Assembly: GCA_963580245.1 (NCBI GenBank)
Contig: CAUZJO010000033.1
Span: 1-34,453 of the forward strand
DNA length: 34,453 nt
Direction: 5' to 3'
Origin: CAUZJO01 sp963580245
GTDB taxonomy: Bacteria; Sumerlaeota; Sumerlaeia; MVZB01
A model generated the notes under the pieces. That model ran no database searches and was not told the DNA's origin. It saw nothing but the letters and a program-made list of their open reading frames with translations. The position numbers were made by a program, and so were the translations under genes. Below are positions 27,901 to 34,453 of this stretch, piece after piece. Every line of letters begins with the position of its first letter. Position 1 is the stretch's first letter.

Positions 27901-28465
27901 ACTGATCAAGCGCAACGATAAGCATCCCTATACGGACGTGCGGGCACTCGCGTTGGCCAATCAGGCCCGGGCGTTAGTCGCTCAGCAGCGCCTGACCAAG
28001 GTGGACGAATTGGTCGAGAAGGCGTTGGCATTGAGCGAGTCGGACGGTAATTACGTCGGTCGCATCGATGCGCTGGCGGTGGGGGCTGAATTGGAGTTGG
28101 CGCGCGAAAACGGCCAATCCAAGCAGCAGGCCCTCTCGCTGGCCGATCAGGCATTGACGTTGGTTCAGAAACACAAGGAACAAGAGTTCCTGCCGGCGAT
28201 GCAGAACCTTGGCGCCCGCGTGCGGCTGGCGCTTGACCAACCCGAGGAAGCCCGCAAGATCGCCCGACAAGCCGTCGACACATCGCGTAAAGCCGTGATT
28301 CCCCGCGAGGAAGGCTGGGCACTGTTAACACTGGCCCAATGCGAACGCGCGTTGGGTCGTCACGCCGCGGCCAAGCGTGCCCTTGAGGACGCCCTCGAAC
28401 GCGCCAAGACGGTTCAGGACGCCGCGCTGGTCTCCCACGTCGTGCAGCTCTTGAATGAACAATGA
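24926..28465 (+). CDS. Zinc-ribbon adenylyl/guanylyl cyclase with ATPase and TPR domains
   Basis: The 1179-residue protein starts at GTG 24926, which overlaps the upstream stop as GTGA and has GGGAG eight bases before it. A zinc ribbon lies at the N-terminus (CPWC at 10-13, CRFC at 24-27). After a Pro/Ala linker comes a class III cyclase domain (about 95-280): FADLAGFTSL with metal-binding D106, then FMGDGVMALFG with D150, and DAVNLASRLQ. An ATPase follows with Walker A GEAGIGKSR (323-331) and Walker B VLVLEDFQWSD (D470). From about 640 to the end there are TPR-like helical repeats. The order matches cyclase/AAA/TPR regulators of the MalT-like (STAND) class. It would make cAMP or cGMP under control of ATP and partner binding. 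The zinc ribbon in front is less common. Confidence 0.9.
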   Translation: MSGGSDTKTCPWCGEDIKAAAIICRFCRNDATPQAMEQAREFASRARPAPAPTPQAPAPPPKIPAGDPTLNRMAGFVPRTLLQGIIDSTDAANEGERRPISVLFADLAGFTSLTEEIGAEAMSDLLHEVHAAIRDQVAKYGGLVEKFMGDGVMALFGAPVAHGDDPERAIRAAFDIREVVRRIGMVHEFDLDVHSGIGFGEVVFEGVGVQGRPDFQTIGDAVNLASRLQGIAKAGETLVDHRIYVQTRTIFEWKSLPAVEVKGKKEPIKVHQVSGILKQFSKVTLGERIDMVPLVGRGAELKKLKAAADRAAEGQIQVAVLLGEAGIGKSRLIHELKRQIGEDATHWFSGSCLSYGTSIPFLPFVKLLRSVLGLGAEVESAVTVEALQAAVGNVYAAVLKRTRSAAARKDLKRMRDQVLHALAILFSIAAPANPLLALSPRERREQLFEAVTDLLGRLCGEKPVVLVLEDFQWSDQESWHLLDHLIRRMQDKPLAMLLSMRPETEQTLPDQKDLVQIELKELNARDSERLLAKILHIGQLPKDLRETIVQKAEGNPFYIEEIVLNLEDRGILERKGEKYRLTRLVDQVEIPDSVEGVVLARLDRLERHVRRVVQYASVIGQEFQFQTLAHVIRANEDLRQHLLTLLDEDYILQQSLLPELIYIFRHLVLREVAYGTLLERRKRQFHGNVAQAIEQIFPERAEEFCEILAFHYEKGRVTDKALHYLEQAALKCENIYANHAAIDHWQRLLATIRSGKREDEETRRLRLRALLSLGELCRLTGRIELAIQANEEAEEEARKLKDKNGLGRALTSRAEALRLAGRIDEGLELLAEARKLAHALKDDALLAYCINMTGHLERIRGRFKAAAKAFGEVLELGVKTGNRQYRFQALNHLGIIRMYEGRPEEANTHFREAFELAAELGFQGEQVQIQLNIGINHLRLGQCEQAGATLAGALEHAEKIESERGAQLCALALIDLHLKMGDFGKATALCRQLIKRNDKHPYTDVRALALANQARALVAQQRLTKVDELVEKALALSESDGNYVGRIDALAVGAELELARENGQSKQQALSLADQALTLVQKHKEQEFLPAMQNLGARVRLALDQPEEARKIARQAVDTSRKAVIPREEGWALLTLAQCERALGRHAAAKRALEDALERAKTVQDAALVSHVVQLLNEQ

Positions 28466-28477
28466 GAAAGCGTGGTT

Positions 28478-28496
28478 GGGCGATGAAGCCTCGCCC
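28478..28496. terminator. Hairpin between convergent genes
   Basis: GGGCGA-TGAAGCC-TCGCCC is a perfect 6-bp stem with a 7-base loop, in the 43-base gap between the cyclase stop (28465) and the stop of the convergent gene (28509). It suits a bidirectional terminator, although no T tract follows. Confidence 0.45.
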
Positions 28497-28508
28497 GGCG
28501 GGTTTGGA

Positions 28509-30731
28509 TTACGCCTCGCTTACGCCGCAGAACAGGGGGTTTTCGTAACAGAAATTCTCGCGACACGACTCGATGGACCATAGATGCCCCACGTTCGTGG
28601 TCATGCTGGCGTCTTGGCGTGAAAACTCCTCGGTATAACCCAACGGACGCAGGTGCCGGGCCGCAACGCGCAGGGCGGCGCGATAAACCACGTTATCGGC
28701 CGAGTCCTTGATTTCGGATTGGATTGCCGTGAGCCAGTCCCCGCGACGGATGGCCAGTTTCTCCAGGTGATAACGTTCGTATGCCCCCTCGAAGCCGAGC
28801 AGTTCTTCTTTAATCAAACCCAGCAGCTTGCACGCCCCGGCCTTGTCATCGGTCCAGTGGTAGACGTATATCCCGCCGCACAGCCCTAAAGTGAGCATCA
28901 CGACGTTCTGATAAAAGGCGCGCTGGTCCATGTTCTCCCAGCCCGACCCCATCGAGCGACCGCTGTCGATGGCGAAATAGATGGCCTGGGCCGCGGCACC
29001 CGCCTTGGCGCAGTCGATCTCGCCCATCTCCTTCTTGAGGCCCGCCCGCAGATACTTGTTGACGATCTCGAGGATGTTGATATCGGCTTCGGCCAGGTCA
29101 TGTTGGATGAAGTGCTCGCGCCAATAGATATAGGTGTAGTTGGCCAGGAAATCGTGGACGTTGCGCCGCGCCTTGTCCGGCTCAGTGTGTCCGCTCAGCC
29201 CGGCAAGCACCTCGGCCATCCCTCCTTCCAGGCTCTCCAAGTCGCCGACAAGGGCTTGGTGGCACTTGGCGCGCGCCTGGTTCCATGCGATCTTCCAGCA
29301 CGAATCTCCTTTAACGATCTCTTTACCTTCTTCGGTCGTCCGCTCATAAGGCCGGTGCACCACCTTGGGGGCTTCAGCATCGCCTTCTTCGCCTTCGGTT
29401 CCGTTGCTCGTTTGACCAGACCAACGCCCGAAACAGGTGCTGTCTTCGAGGTTCCATCCGTTGCCGACGCTCTGTTCGGCCAGCTCGACCAGTTGCGGCT
29501 CCTGTTTGGTGCAGCCGAACTCCTTGCGCAGTTTGCCTCTCACGTAGAAGTCGGGCGAGAGGGGAACGTATCCCAGTTCAGTCAGCTTGATCAGTTTCTG
29601 TTGGAAATTGATAATCGAGCGGGGGGAATAGGTCATCGACTCCAGTTCCTCGAAATGCGCCCAACCGTAATGGACGTTTTGCGCGTTGATGTCCGAATCG
29701 ACCTTGGCGATCGTGCGATCGAGCAACTTCTTGACCGAAGGGCTGGCATGGATGACCCAATCGCTGAAGCTGCGATCGCGGAAGAGGATCGAAGGCCGAC
29801 GCACGCCCTCATGCAGGCCGGACTTTTTAGCGCGTCGCGCGCGCGGGCGGCCTTCGTCCGACGCCCCGTTGCCGTCGCGCACCTGGTTCCACATTTTCAT
29901 CAAGACGTCGTTTTCGTCGAATTTGGCCTGGTGGTTATCGAGCAGGATGACCAGATGCCCGACCGAGACTTTCTCTTTCTTGCAAAAGGCCGTGAATTCT
30001 TCGCGCAGGATCTCGATCACGCGTTGATTGACACTGCATTCGGGCAGCCAGAAGGGAAGCACCATCAGTCCGCTCTCGCCGTTACGGCGCAGGTAATCGT
30101 GATAAATCCGCACGATGCGCAGGTAGAAGATAAACGCCGACCGGATGCAGATACGGATTTCCACGTCACTATTGAGCAGCGGCAGCATCGCGTGAAAGGG
30201 AGTGGTCATGCAGGGTGAGATAACCCCCTCGGAGTACAGTTTCATGAGGTTGCCATAGGCGGCCTCGCCCAATTCATAATCGGTTTCGATGATGCGATGC
30301 AGCGTGTCGGGGTCTACGCACAGCGACATGAACGGAACCCGGACGCCTTCGGCGGCCGATTGAGTCACCGAAGACTCGATGAACTGCCCAATCCCCCTAA
30401 ACAGCTCGAACATGGAACGGTACAGCTTAAGCATCAGGTCGGGCGAATTCTTGCCCCGGATGATCTGATCGCCAATCTGCACGGCCAGGGGCGCATAACG
30501 CTCCAACCACACCGGCGGTTCCGAGAAGTTGTCGATCAGGTCCTCGGTGTCCTCCTTATCGAGGTCCACGGGGAGCCTGCGTTCGACGTCGGTGCGGTTA
30601 CCGATCGGATAGGTGTAACAATGGTAAATCGGATGAAAAAGATGGATGGCGGCCTGGTCAAGTTGTTGAGAATCGACATCGGCGGCCATCGACTGGCGAT
30701 ATCCCGGCCGGGTGGCTTTGGCAGGACTCAA
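28509..30731 (-). CDS. GH57-like (alpha-amylase type) protein, divergent
   Basis: The 740-residue protein starts at a TTG (30731) with AGGAG seven bases upstream, a better site than at the ATG 30689. Motifs recall glycoside hydrolase family 57: an early HLFHPIYHCYTYPIG (motif 1 like), TTPFHAMLPLLNSDVEIRIC, and LMVLPFWLPECSVNQ with a WLPE glutamate (E231) at the place of the GH57 nucleophile. A charged linker near 290-310 (ARRAKKSGLHEG) and a second half rich in helices (YQNVVMLTLGLCGGIYVYHW) do not match anything I recognise. No signal peptide is present. GH57 enzymes act on alpha-glucans; a storage-glucan role here is inference. It converges on the cyclase gene and stands alone upstream. Confidence 0.5.
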   Translation of the reverse strand: MSPAKATRPGYRQSMAADVDSQQLDQAAIHLFHPIYHCYTYPIGNRTDVERRLPVDLDKEDTEDLIDNFSEPPVWLERYAPLAVQIGDQIIRGKNSPDLMLKLYRSMFELFRGIGQFIESSVTQSAAEGVRVPFMSLCVDPDTLHRIIETDYELGEAAYGNLMKLYSEGVISPCMTTPFHAMLPLLNSDVEIRICIRSAFIFYLRIVRIYHDYLRRNGESGLMVLPFWLPECSVNQRVIEILREEFTAFCKKEKVSVGHLVILLDNHQAKFDENDVLMKMWNQVRDGNGASDEGRPRARRAKKSGLHEGVRRPSILFRDRSFSDWVIHASPSVKKLLDRTIAKVDSDINAQNVHYGWAHFEELESMTYSPRSIINFQQKLIKLTELGYVPLSPDFYVRGKLRKEFGCTKQEPQLVELAEQSVGNGWNLEDSTCFGRWSGQTSNGTEGEEGDAEAPKVVHRPYERTTEEGKEIVKGDSCWKIAWNQARAKCHQALVGDLESLEGGMAEVLAGLSGHTEPDKARRNVHDFLANYTYIYWREHFIQHDLAEADINILEIVNKYLRAGLKKEMGEIDCAKAGAAAQAIYFAIDSGRSMGSGWENMDQRAFYQNVVMLTLGLCGGIYVYHWTDDKAGACKLLGLIKEELLGFEGAYERYHLEKLAIRRGDWLTAIQSEIKDSADNVVYRAALRVAARHLRPLGYTEEFSRQDASMTTNVGHLWSIESCRENFCYENPLFCGVSEA

Positions 30732-31277
30732 AATGTTTCTCCTGTATTTAGGCGCAAGGCTTGGACTCGCCGCACAACCACGCGCAGACCACCAATTACA
30801 CGCACGATACGCCCCTATCGGTTAATCGGTGGGCCATCCGGTTCGCCTTCCCCCCAAAGATTAAGTTTTATCTGTTTCTACATACCTTACTACATCCACA
30901 TTGACAATAGATTGAAGCACATCCCCCGATCAGCCGTCAACCGAAAACTTACATCCGCTTGCGGGCGGCTCCGGCGGGGGTGAAAGTCGGTTCGGGTGGC
31001 TCCCGGCGGCTCGGCGGCGTGAGTTAGGGCGGGGAAGGCTCATTGGACCTTGCCTGGCGTTGCCCCCCAGCCGGACGGGGTTTCCCGATTCCGGCCTTGC
31101 GACCGGTGTCTCGACGTCGCGGGGCCGGAGTGGCCGTGAGGGCCCAAAAACGCTTGTCAGCGTGGCACGCCGTGAATAAGACTAAAGCGTCATCAACGGC
31201 CGTGGCCTCGCCAAGCCCAGCCCCACGGTGAGCGGGGCTTTGCACGACCCGTGGATCGATTTCAGAGCTTACTCGCG
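30732..31277. other. Intergenic region between divergent genes
   Basis: No gene is convincing in this 546-base stretch. Its middle (30860-30910) is AT-rich and may hold the promoter of the GH57-like gene: on the minus strand TTGTCA (30907-30902) and TATGTA (30884-30879) are 17 bases apart, but the -10 match is poor. The right half is GC-rich and shows no structure I can name. Confidence 0.3.
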
Positions 31278-33992
31278 ATGGATAATATGTCACAAATACG
31301 ATTAACCCTTCCGAAAAGGCGAAGCCCTCAGCGCCATCCGATCATTCCCTGCCCCGTGTCTTACGGCGTCGGTCTGATGATCCTCGCGGCCTGCGTGGTG
31401 ATGAGCCCGGGCACCGCCGAGGAGATCGAGGCAACGTGCGACAAGGGCCGCCTCTTCAGGCTCTCGCGCAAACCGGCCGACGGTCTCCAATACGCCCCCG
31501 ACCGCAACGTCGATATCCTCCACGTCAGCATCGAGGCGACGCCCGATTTTGAAAAACGGACGATCGCCGGCACGACGACGATCCGCTTCGCGCCCATCGC
31601 CCTGGCGCTGGACGAGTTGCGATTGGACGGTGTGGACCTGACCGTCCATCGGGCGGAATCCTCGGCCGAGTTGGCCGCCTATCAAGTGACCGCCGACCAA
31701 GTGATCTTCACCTTCGCCGACCCGGTCCCCGCGGGCCGGGAGACCACCGTGACCATCGAGCACGAAGCCGAGCCGGGACGCGGGTTCTACTTCCGCACAC
31801 CCGAGATGGGCTACCCCGCCGGCAACGACCACTTCTTCACCCAAGGCCAGCCCTTCATGGCCCGTCACTGGTACCCGAATTTCGATTCGCCCAACGAGAA
31901 ATTCACCTCCGAGGTGACCTGCCGCGTGCCCGAAGGGATGACCGTCATCTCCAACGGCCGGCTGGTTTCGCAGACCAAGGACGAAGATACGGGCCGGGTG
32001 GCGTTTCGCTGGCTGCAAGACAAACCGCATCCCAACTACCTGATCGCCGTTTGCGCTGGCTACTTTGAAAAAATCGAGGACGACCATCACGGCCTGCCCT
32101 TGGCTTTCTACACGCCGCCGGCCCACTTTGAACACGCGGCCAATTCATTCCGCGCGACCAAGGAGATGATGGCGTTCTTCGAAGAGGAGATCGGCGTCCC
32201 GTATCCGTGGGACAAGTATGATCAGGTCGTCGTCGATGATTTCATCGCCGGCGGCATGGAGAACACGTCCCTCACCGTCCTCACCACGCGCACGCTCTTC
32301 CCCGACGAAATCGAGAACGTCCGCAACAGCGAACCTCTCGTCGCGCACGAACTGGCCCACCAGTGGTTCGGCGATTACGTGACATGCAAGGACTGGAGCC
32401 ACATCTGGCTCAACGAAGGATTCGCGTCATACTACGACCGCCTGTTCCACGGTCATCGGCACGGCGCGGATTCGATGCGTTATCGGTTACTGCAGGACCT
32501 CGAGATGATCACAACCCGTGAAGATTCCCCCCTGCCGATCGTGAACAAGCGATACGAAAGCGCGATGCACGTGTTTACTTACAGGGCCTATCAGAAAGGC
32601 TCATGGGTCCTGCATATGCTTCGCTCGCAACTGGGCGAGGACCTCTACCGGCGCTGCATCCGGACCTACGTCGAGCGACACGCGCTGGGCAACGTCGTGA
32701 CCGAAGACCTGAACCGCGTGGTCGAGGAATTGTCGGGCCGCTCGTTCGACCGGTTCTTCGATCAATGGATCTATCACGCCCACCACCCGGAGCTCGAGGT
32801 GACCCACGAGTGGCAGGCGCGCAAGAAACTCGCGAAGGTCAGCGTCAAGCAAACGCAAGCGGTCAGCGAGCAGGTCTACCTTTTCAACTTCCCGCTCAAG
32901 TTGCGGTTCATGACCGACTCGGGCACGGTCGATCACGCGGTCGAGGTCACCGACGCCCGCCACGACTTCTACGTCCCGATGACTGAAGAGCCGCGGATCG
33001 TGCGCTTCGATCCGAAACTGACGCTGCTGGCCAAGATCACGTTCGACAAACCCAACGCGATGCTCCATGCGCAGCTCAAGCGCGAGGACGACGCGATCGG
33101 TCGCGTCCTGGCCTGCCGCGCGCTGGCGAAAAAAGACGACAAGCAGACGGTCGCGGAACTGAAACAGGCGCTGAACGCCGACCCGTTTTACGGCGTTCGC
33201 ATCGCTGCCTCGCAAGCGTTGCGCGAGATCAAGTCCAAGGAGGCGTTCGAGGCGCTTGCCGAATCGACCGAGCAGCCCGACGCGCGGGTCCGGCGGCGGG
33301 TGGCCGAGGACCTGGTGAGCTTTTATCGCGAAGAGGCGTTCGAGGCGGCCAACGGGATGCTCGCCGCTGAAAAAAACCCCGAAGTCCTCGCGGCCGGCCT
33401 GCGCGGGGTCGGGAAGTATCATGCCGAGCCGGCGCTGCGCGACCTGCTGCTCGAAAATCTCAAGTCCAACTCATTCCACGAGATTCGGGCCGTCGCGGCA
33501 TTGGTGGCGATCCGCTTGCTCGACGACCCCGCCTATATCAAACCGGTGATGACTACGCTCAAGGACCGCGAACGCGAATTCACCACCCACGGATTCACGG
33601 CCGGCCTGGACGCATTGGCCTACGTCGCCCGCAACGAAGATGACAAGTCGACCGTCCGCGACTTCATCGCCGCCTACGTCAACCACAAAAAGGAAGGCCT
33701 CCAAACCGGCGCCCTCAAGGCCCTGGGCGCGCTCAAGGACCCCAGCGCGATCGGCATCATCGATTCATTCATCGGCGACGACGACGAAGACGGCGTCCAA
33801 CAGGCCGCCGAAGCGGCATCCAAATCGCTCCACGAGATCAAAAAAGTCCCCGTCGAACTAAGCGACCTGCGCGGCGAGATGCTCGACCTGAAAAAACAAA
33901 CCGAGTCGCTCAAGGAACAGATCGACGACCTAGAGAACCAGCTGGACGCGGAGAAGAAATCGGGGCGCAAAAAGTTTTTGGGGATCTTTTGA
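31278..33992 (+). CDS. M1-family aminopeptidase with C-terminal HEAT repeats
   Basis: The 904-residue protein has a signal-like segment (YGVGLMILAACVVMSPGTAE) and then an M1 metallopeptidase. It shows GGMENTSLT (substrate-binding GAMEN motif), HELAHQWFG (zinc ligands H357 and H361, catalytic E358) and NEGFASYYD (zinc ligand E380). M1 enzymes remove N-terminal amino acids from peptides. From about 590 it continues with HEAT-like helical repeats (GRVLACRALAKKDDKQTVAE, YGVRIAASQALREIKSKEAF) and ends in a coiled coil (LKKQTESLKEQIDDLENQLD). This layout, like TAF2 or planctomycete peptidases, suggests docking to a partner. The ATG at 31278 is chosen without strong support; a GTG at 31251 and an ATG at 31287 are alternatives. 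Confidence 0.9.
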   Translation: MDNMSQIRLTLPKRRSPQRHPIIPCPVSYGVGLMILAACVVMSPGTAEEIEATCDKGRLFRLSRKPADGLQYAPDRNVDILHVSIEATPDFEKRTIAGTTTIRFAPIALALDELRLDGVDLTVHRAESSAELAAYQVTADQVIFTFADPVPAGRETTVTIEHEAEPGRGFYFRTPEMGYPAGNDHFFTQGQPFMARHWYPNFDSPNEKFTSEVTCRVPEGMTVISNGRLVSQTKDEDTGRVAFRWLQDKPHPNYLIAVCAGYFEKIEDDHHGLPLAFYTPPAHFEHAANSFRATKEMMAFFEEEIGVPYPWDKYDQVVVDDFIAGGMENTSLTVLTTRTLFPDEIENVRNSEPLVAHELAHQWFGDYVTCKDWSHIWLNEGFASYYDRLFHGHRHGADSMRYRLLQDLEMITTREDSPLPIVNKRYESAMHVFTYRAYQKGSWVLHMLRSQLGEDLYRRCIRTYVERHALGNVVTEDLNRVVEELSGRSFDRFFDQWIYHAHHPELEVTHEWQARKKLAKVSVKQTQAVSEQVYLFNFPLKLRFMTDSGTVDHAVEVTDARHDFYVPMTEEPRIVRFDPKLTLLAKITFDKPNAMLHAQLKREDDAIGRVLACRALAKKDDKQTVAELKQALNADPFYGVRIAASQALREIKSKEAFEALAESTEQPDARVRRRVAEDLVSFYREEAFEAANGMLAAEKNPEVLAAGLRGVGKYHAEPALRDLLLENLKSNSFHEIRAVAALVAIRLLDDPAYIKPVMTTLKDREREFTTHGFTAGLDALAYVARNEDDKSTVRDFIAAYVNHKKEGLQTGALKALGALKDPSAIGIIDSFIGDDDEDGVQQAAEAASKSLHEIKKVPVELSDLRGEMLDLKKQTESLKEQIDDLENQLDAEKKSGRKKFLGIF

Positions 33993-34022
33993 GACGCGCT
34001 TCTTCCAGGAGAACCGTGGTCA

Positions 34023-34342
34023 TCACCCCCCCCCGATCCGCCACCCCCCCATTTTCCTATGATTACGATCGTTTGCCAGACCTTCCATAACAACATTCCC
34101 CCCAGAAGGAGGCCCCCTAAGGAATAGGACAGTGCGCACACAACGCGCAGGCACCTGTGTTTCCAGGCGTAAGCCCAATAAAGGATCAGCGGCGATCTGT
34201 CTCGGTCACACCACTCATTCCGGCTGAAATCCTTAATACGACCAGGACACCAGATCGCATAGATCGTCGAAGCAACCGCCAGGAAGAACGCGGCCCAAAG
34301 GGATAGCGCAAGCGGCGAAAGGTATGAGCCCATATTTCCCAT
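34023..34342 (-). CDS. Small membrane protein with poly-G tract at its end
   Basis: From ATG 34342 the frame encodes two membrane segments (LALSLWAAFFLAVASTIYAI and SYSLGGLLLGGMLLWKVW) joined by a charged loop (KDFSRNEWCDRDRSPL), then a Gly-rich end over runs of seven and nine G. As read, the frame does not stop there but runs antisense through the aminopeptidase gene to 33674. One extra G in the nine-G run would give TGA at 34025-34023, ending the protein at about 107 residues; I give that as the natural end. The family is unknown. No clear ribosome binding site precedes 34342; ATG 34333 is an alternative start. Confidence 0.4.
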
Positions 34343-34369
34343 TTGAGAAATAGAAAGTCATGGTATAAT
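34343..34369 (+). promoter_or_regulatory. Promoter for the gene at the right edge
   Basis: A perfect TATAAT (34364-34369) is preceded by TTGAGA (34343-34348) with a short 15-base spacer, in an AT-rich pocket between the divergent genes. Transcription would start near 34376. Confidence 0.45.
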
Positions 34370-34403
34370 TTTTCAAATGGCCGATGAATAAAGGCTGAAG
34401 TCG

Positions 34404-34453
34404 ATGTTCGAGCAGCAAGAGTTGAGAGATCTGATGGGTGAGAGCAAAAAAGA
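34404..34453 (+). CDS. 5' end of an unknown gene (partial)
   Basis: An ATG at 34404 has AAAGG nine bases upstream and opens a frame to the window end: MFEQQELRDLMGESKK. The promoter at 34343-34369 supports it as a real start. Sixteen codons are too few to identify a family. Confidence 0.45.
   Translation, partial: MFEQQELRDLMGESKK

Noticed and set aside
26858..27925. Minus-strand 355-residue frame opposite the cyclase TPR region
   Set aside because: Shadow of repetitive TPR codons; the sense frame is strongly supported.
29100..30218. Plus-strand 372-residue frame opposite the GH57-like gene
   Set aside because: No motif or ribosome binding site; the minus frame has AGGAG and GH57-like motifs.
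30901..30930. Plus-strand promoter at TTGACA (30901-30906)
   Set aside because: A perfect -35 word, but nothing like a -10 box lies 15-19 bases downstream, and the next gene is 370 bases away.
33674..34022. Continuation of the minus-strand membrane protein through the aminopeptidase gene
   Set aside because: Ser/Arg-rich antisense of a well-supported coding region; more likely a frame error in the nine-G run.

Overview
The window is GC-rich bacterial DNA with no ribosomal or phylogenetic marker, so the host can only be guessed. The mix of genes fits an uncultured planctomycete-like lineage (Planctomycetota, Hydrogenedentota or Sumerlaeota type): a short pseudopilin ending its leader in A/FTLIELL, PQQ-like and FG-GAP beta-propellers, a huge secreted protein, many TPR proteins, a class III cyclase fused to an ATPase and TPRs, and an M1 peptidase fused to HEAT repeats.

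Left part (1-10.2 kb) is an accessory, decaying region. It holds the 3' end of a secreted repeat protein, a GAF histidine kinase, and a lower-GC restriction-modification locus: a ribbon-helix-helix regulator with a palindromic operator, an SPPY-type DNA methyltransferase, and a convergent endonuclease gene broken by a frameshift. Next comes the degraded 3' end of an integron-type tyrosine recombinase, lying against the 3' end of a half-length carB. Upstream of carB on the same strand are an apparently intact HicB-like antitoxin, remnants of a hicA-hicB pair, a TPR gene with an internal stop, a small antitoxin-like gene, and carA. So carA and carB are about 2.1 kb apart, separated by selfish or decaying genes, and carB covers only the N-terminal half of the usual enzyme. 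Just beyond carA, a truncated lipoprotein gene and a truncated pcm gene meet head-on, which looks like a deletion scar.

Middle part (10.4-20.3 kb) encodes mostly exported or envelope proteins: an ArnT/PMT-type membrane glycosyltransferase fused to a PAP-like metallophosphatase, a PQQ-like propeller lipoprotein, a secreted alpha/beta hydrolase, an FG-GAP propeller, a membrane-anchored SGNH hydrolase, a periplasmic TPR protein and a pseudopilin. A long imperfect inverted repeat with 7-bp tandem repeats lies between the hydrolase and the FG-GAP gene.

Right part (20.8-34.4 kb) starts with a 1377-residue secreted protein built from two diverged copies of one module. Its stop overlaps the start of a zinc-ribbon/adenylyl cyclase/ATPase/TPR regulator (GTGA). 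A convergent GH57-like protein, an M1 aminopeptidase with HEAT repeats, a small membrane protein ending in a nine-G tract, and the first codons of a further gene behind a TATAAT promoter complete the window.

The observations most worth following are the glycosyltransferase-phosphatase fusion, the translationally coupled secreted-protein/cyclase pair, and the half-length carB abutting the recombinase remnant. All functions are inferred from motifs read by eye; no database search was run.
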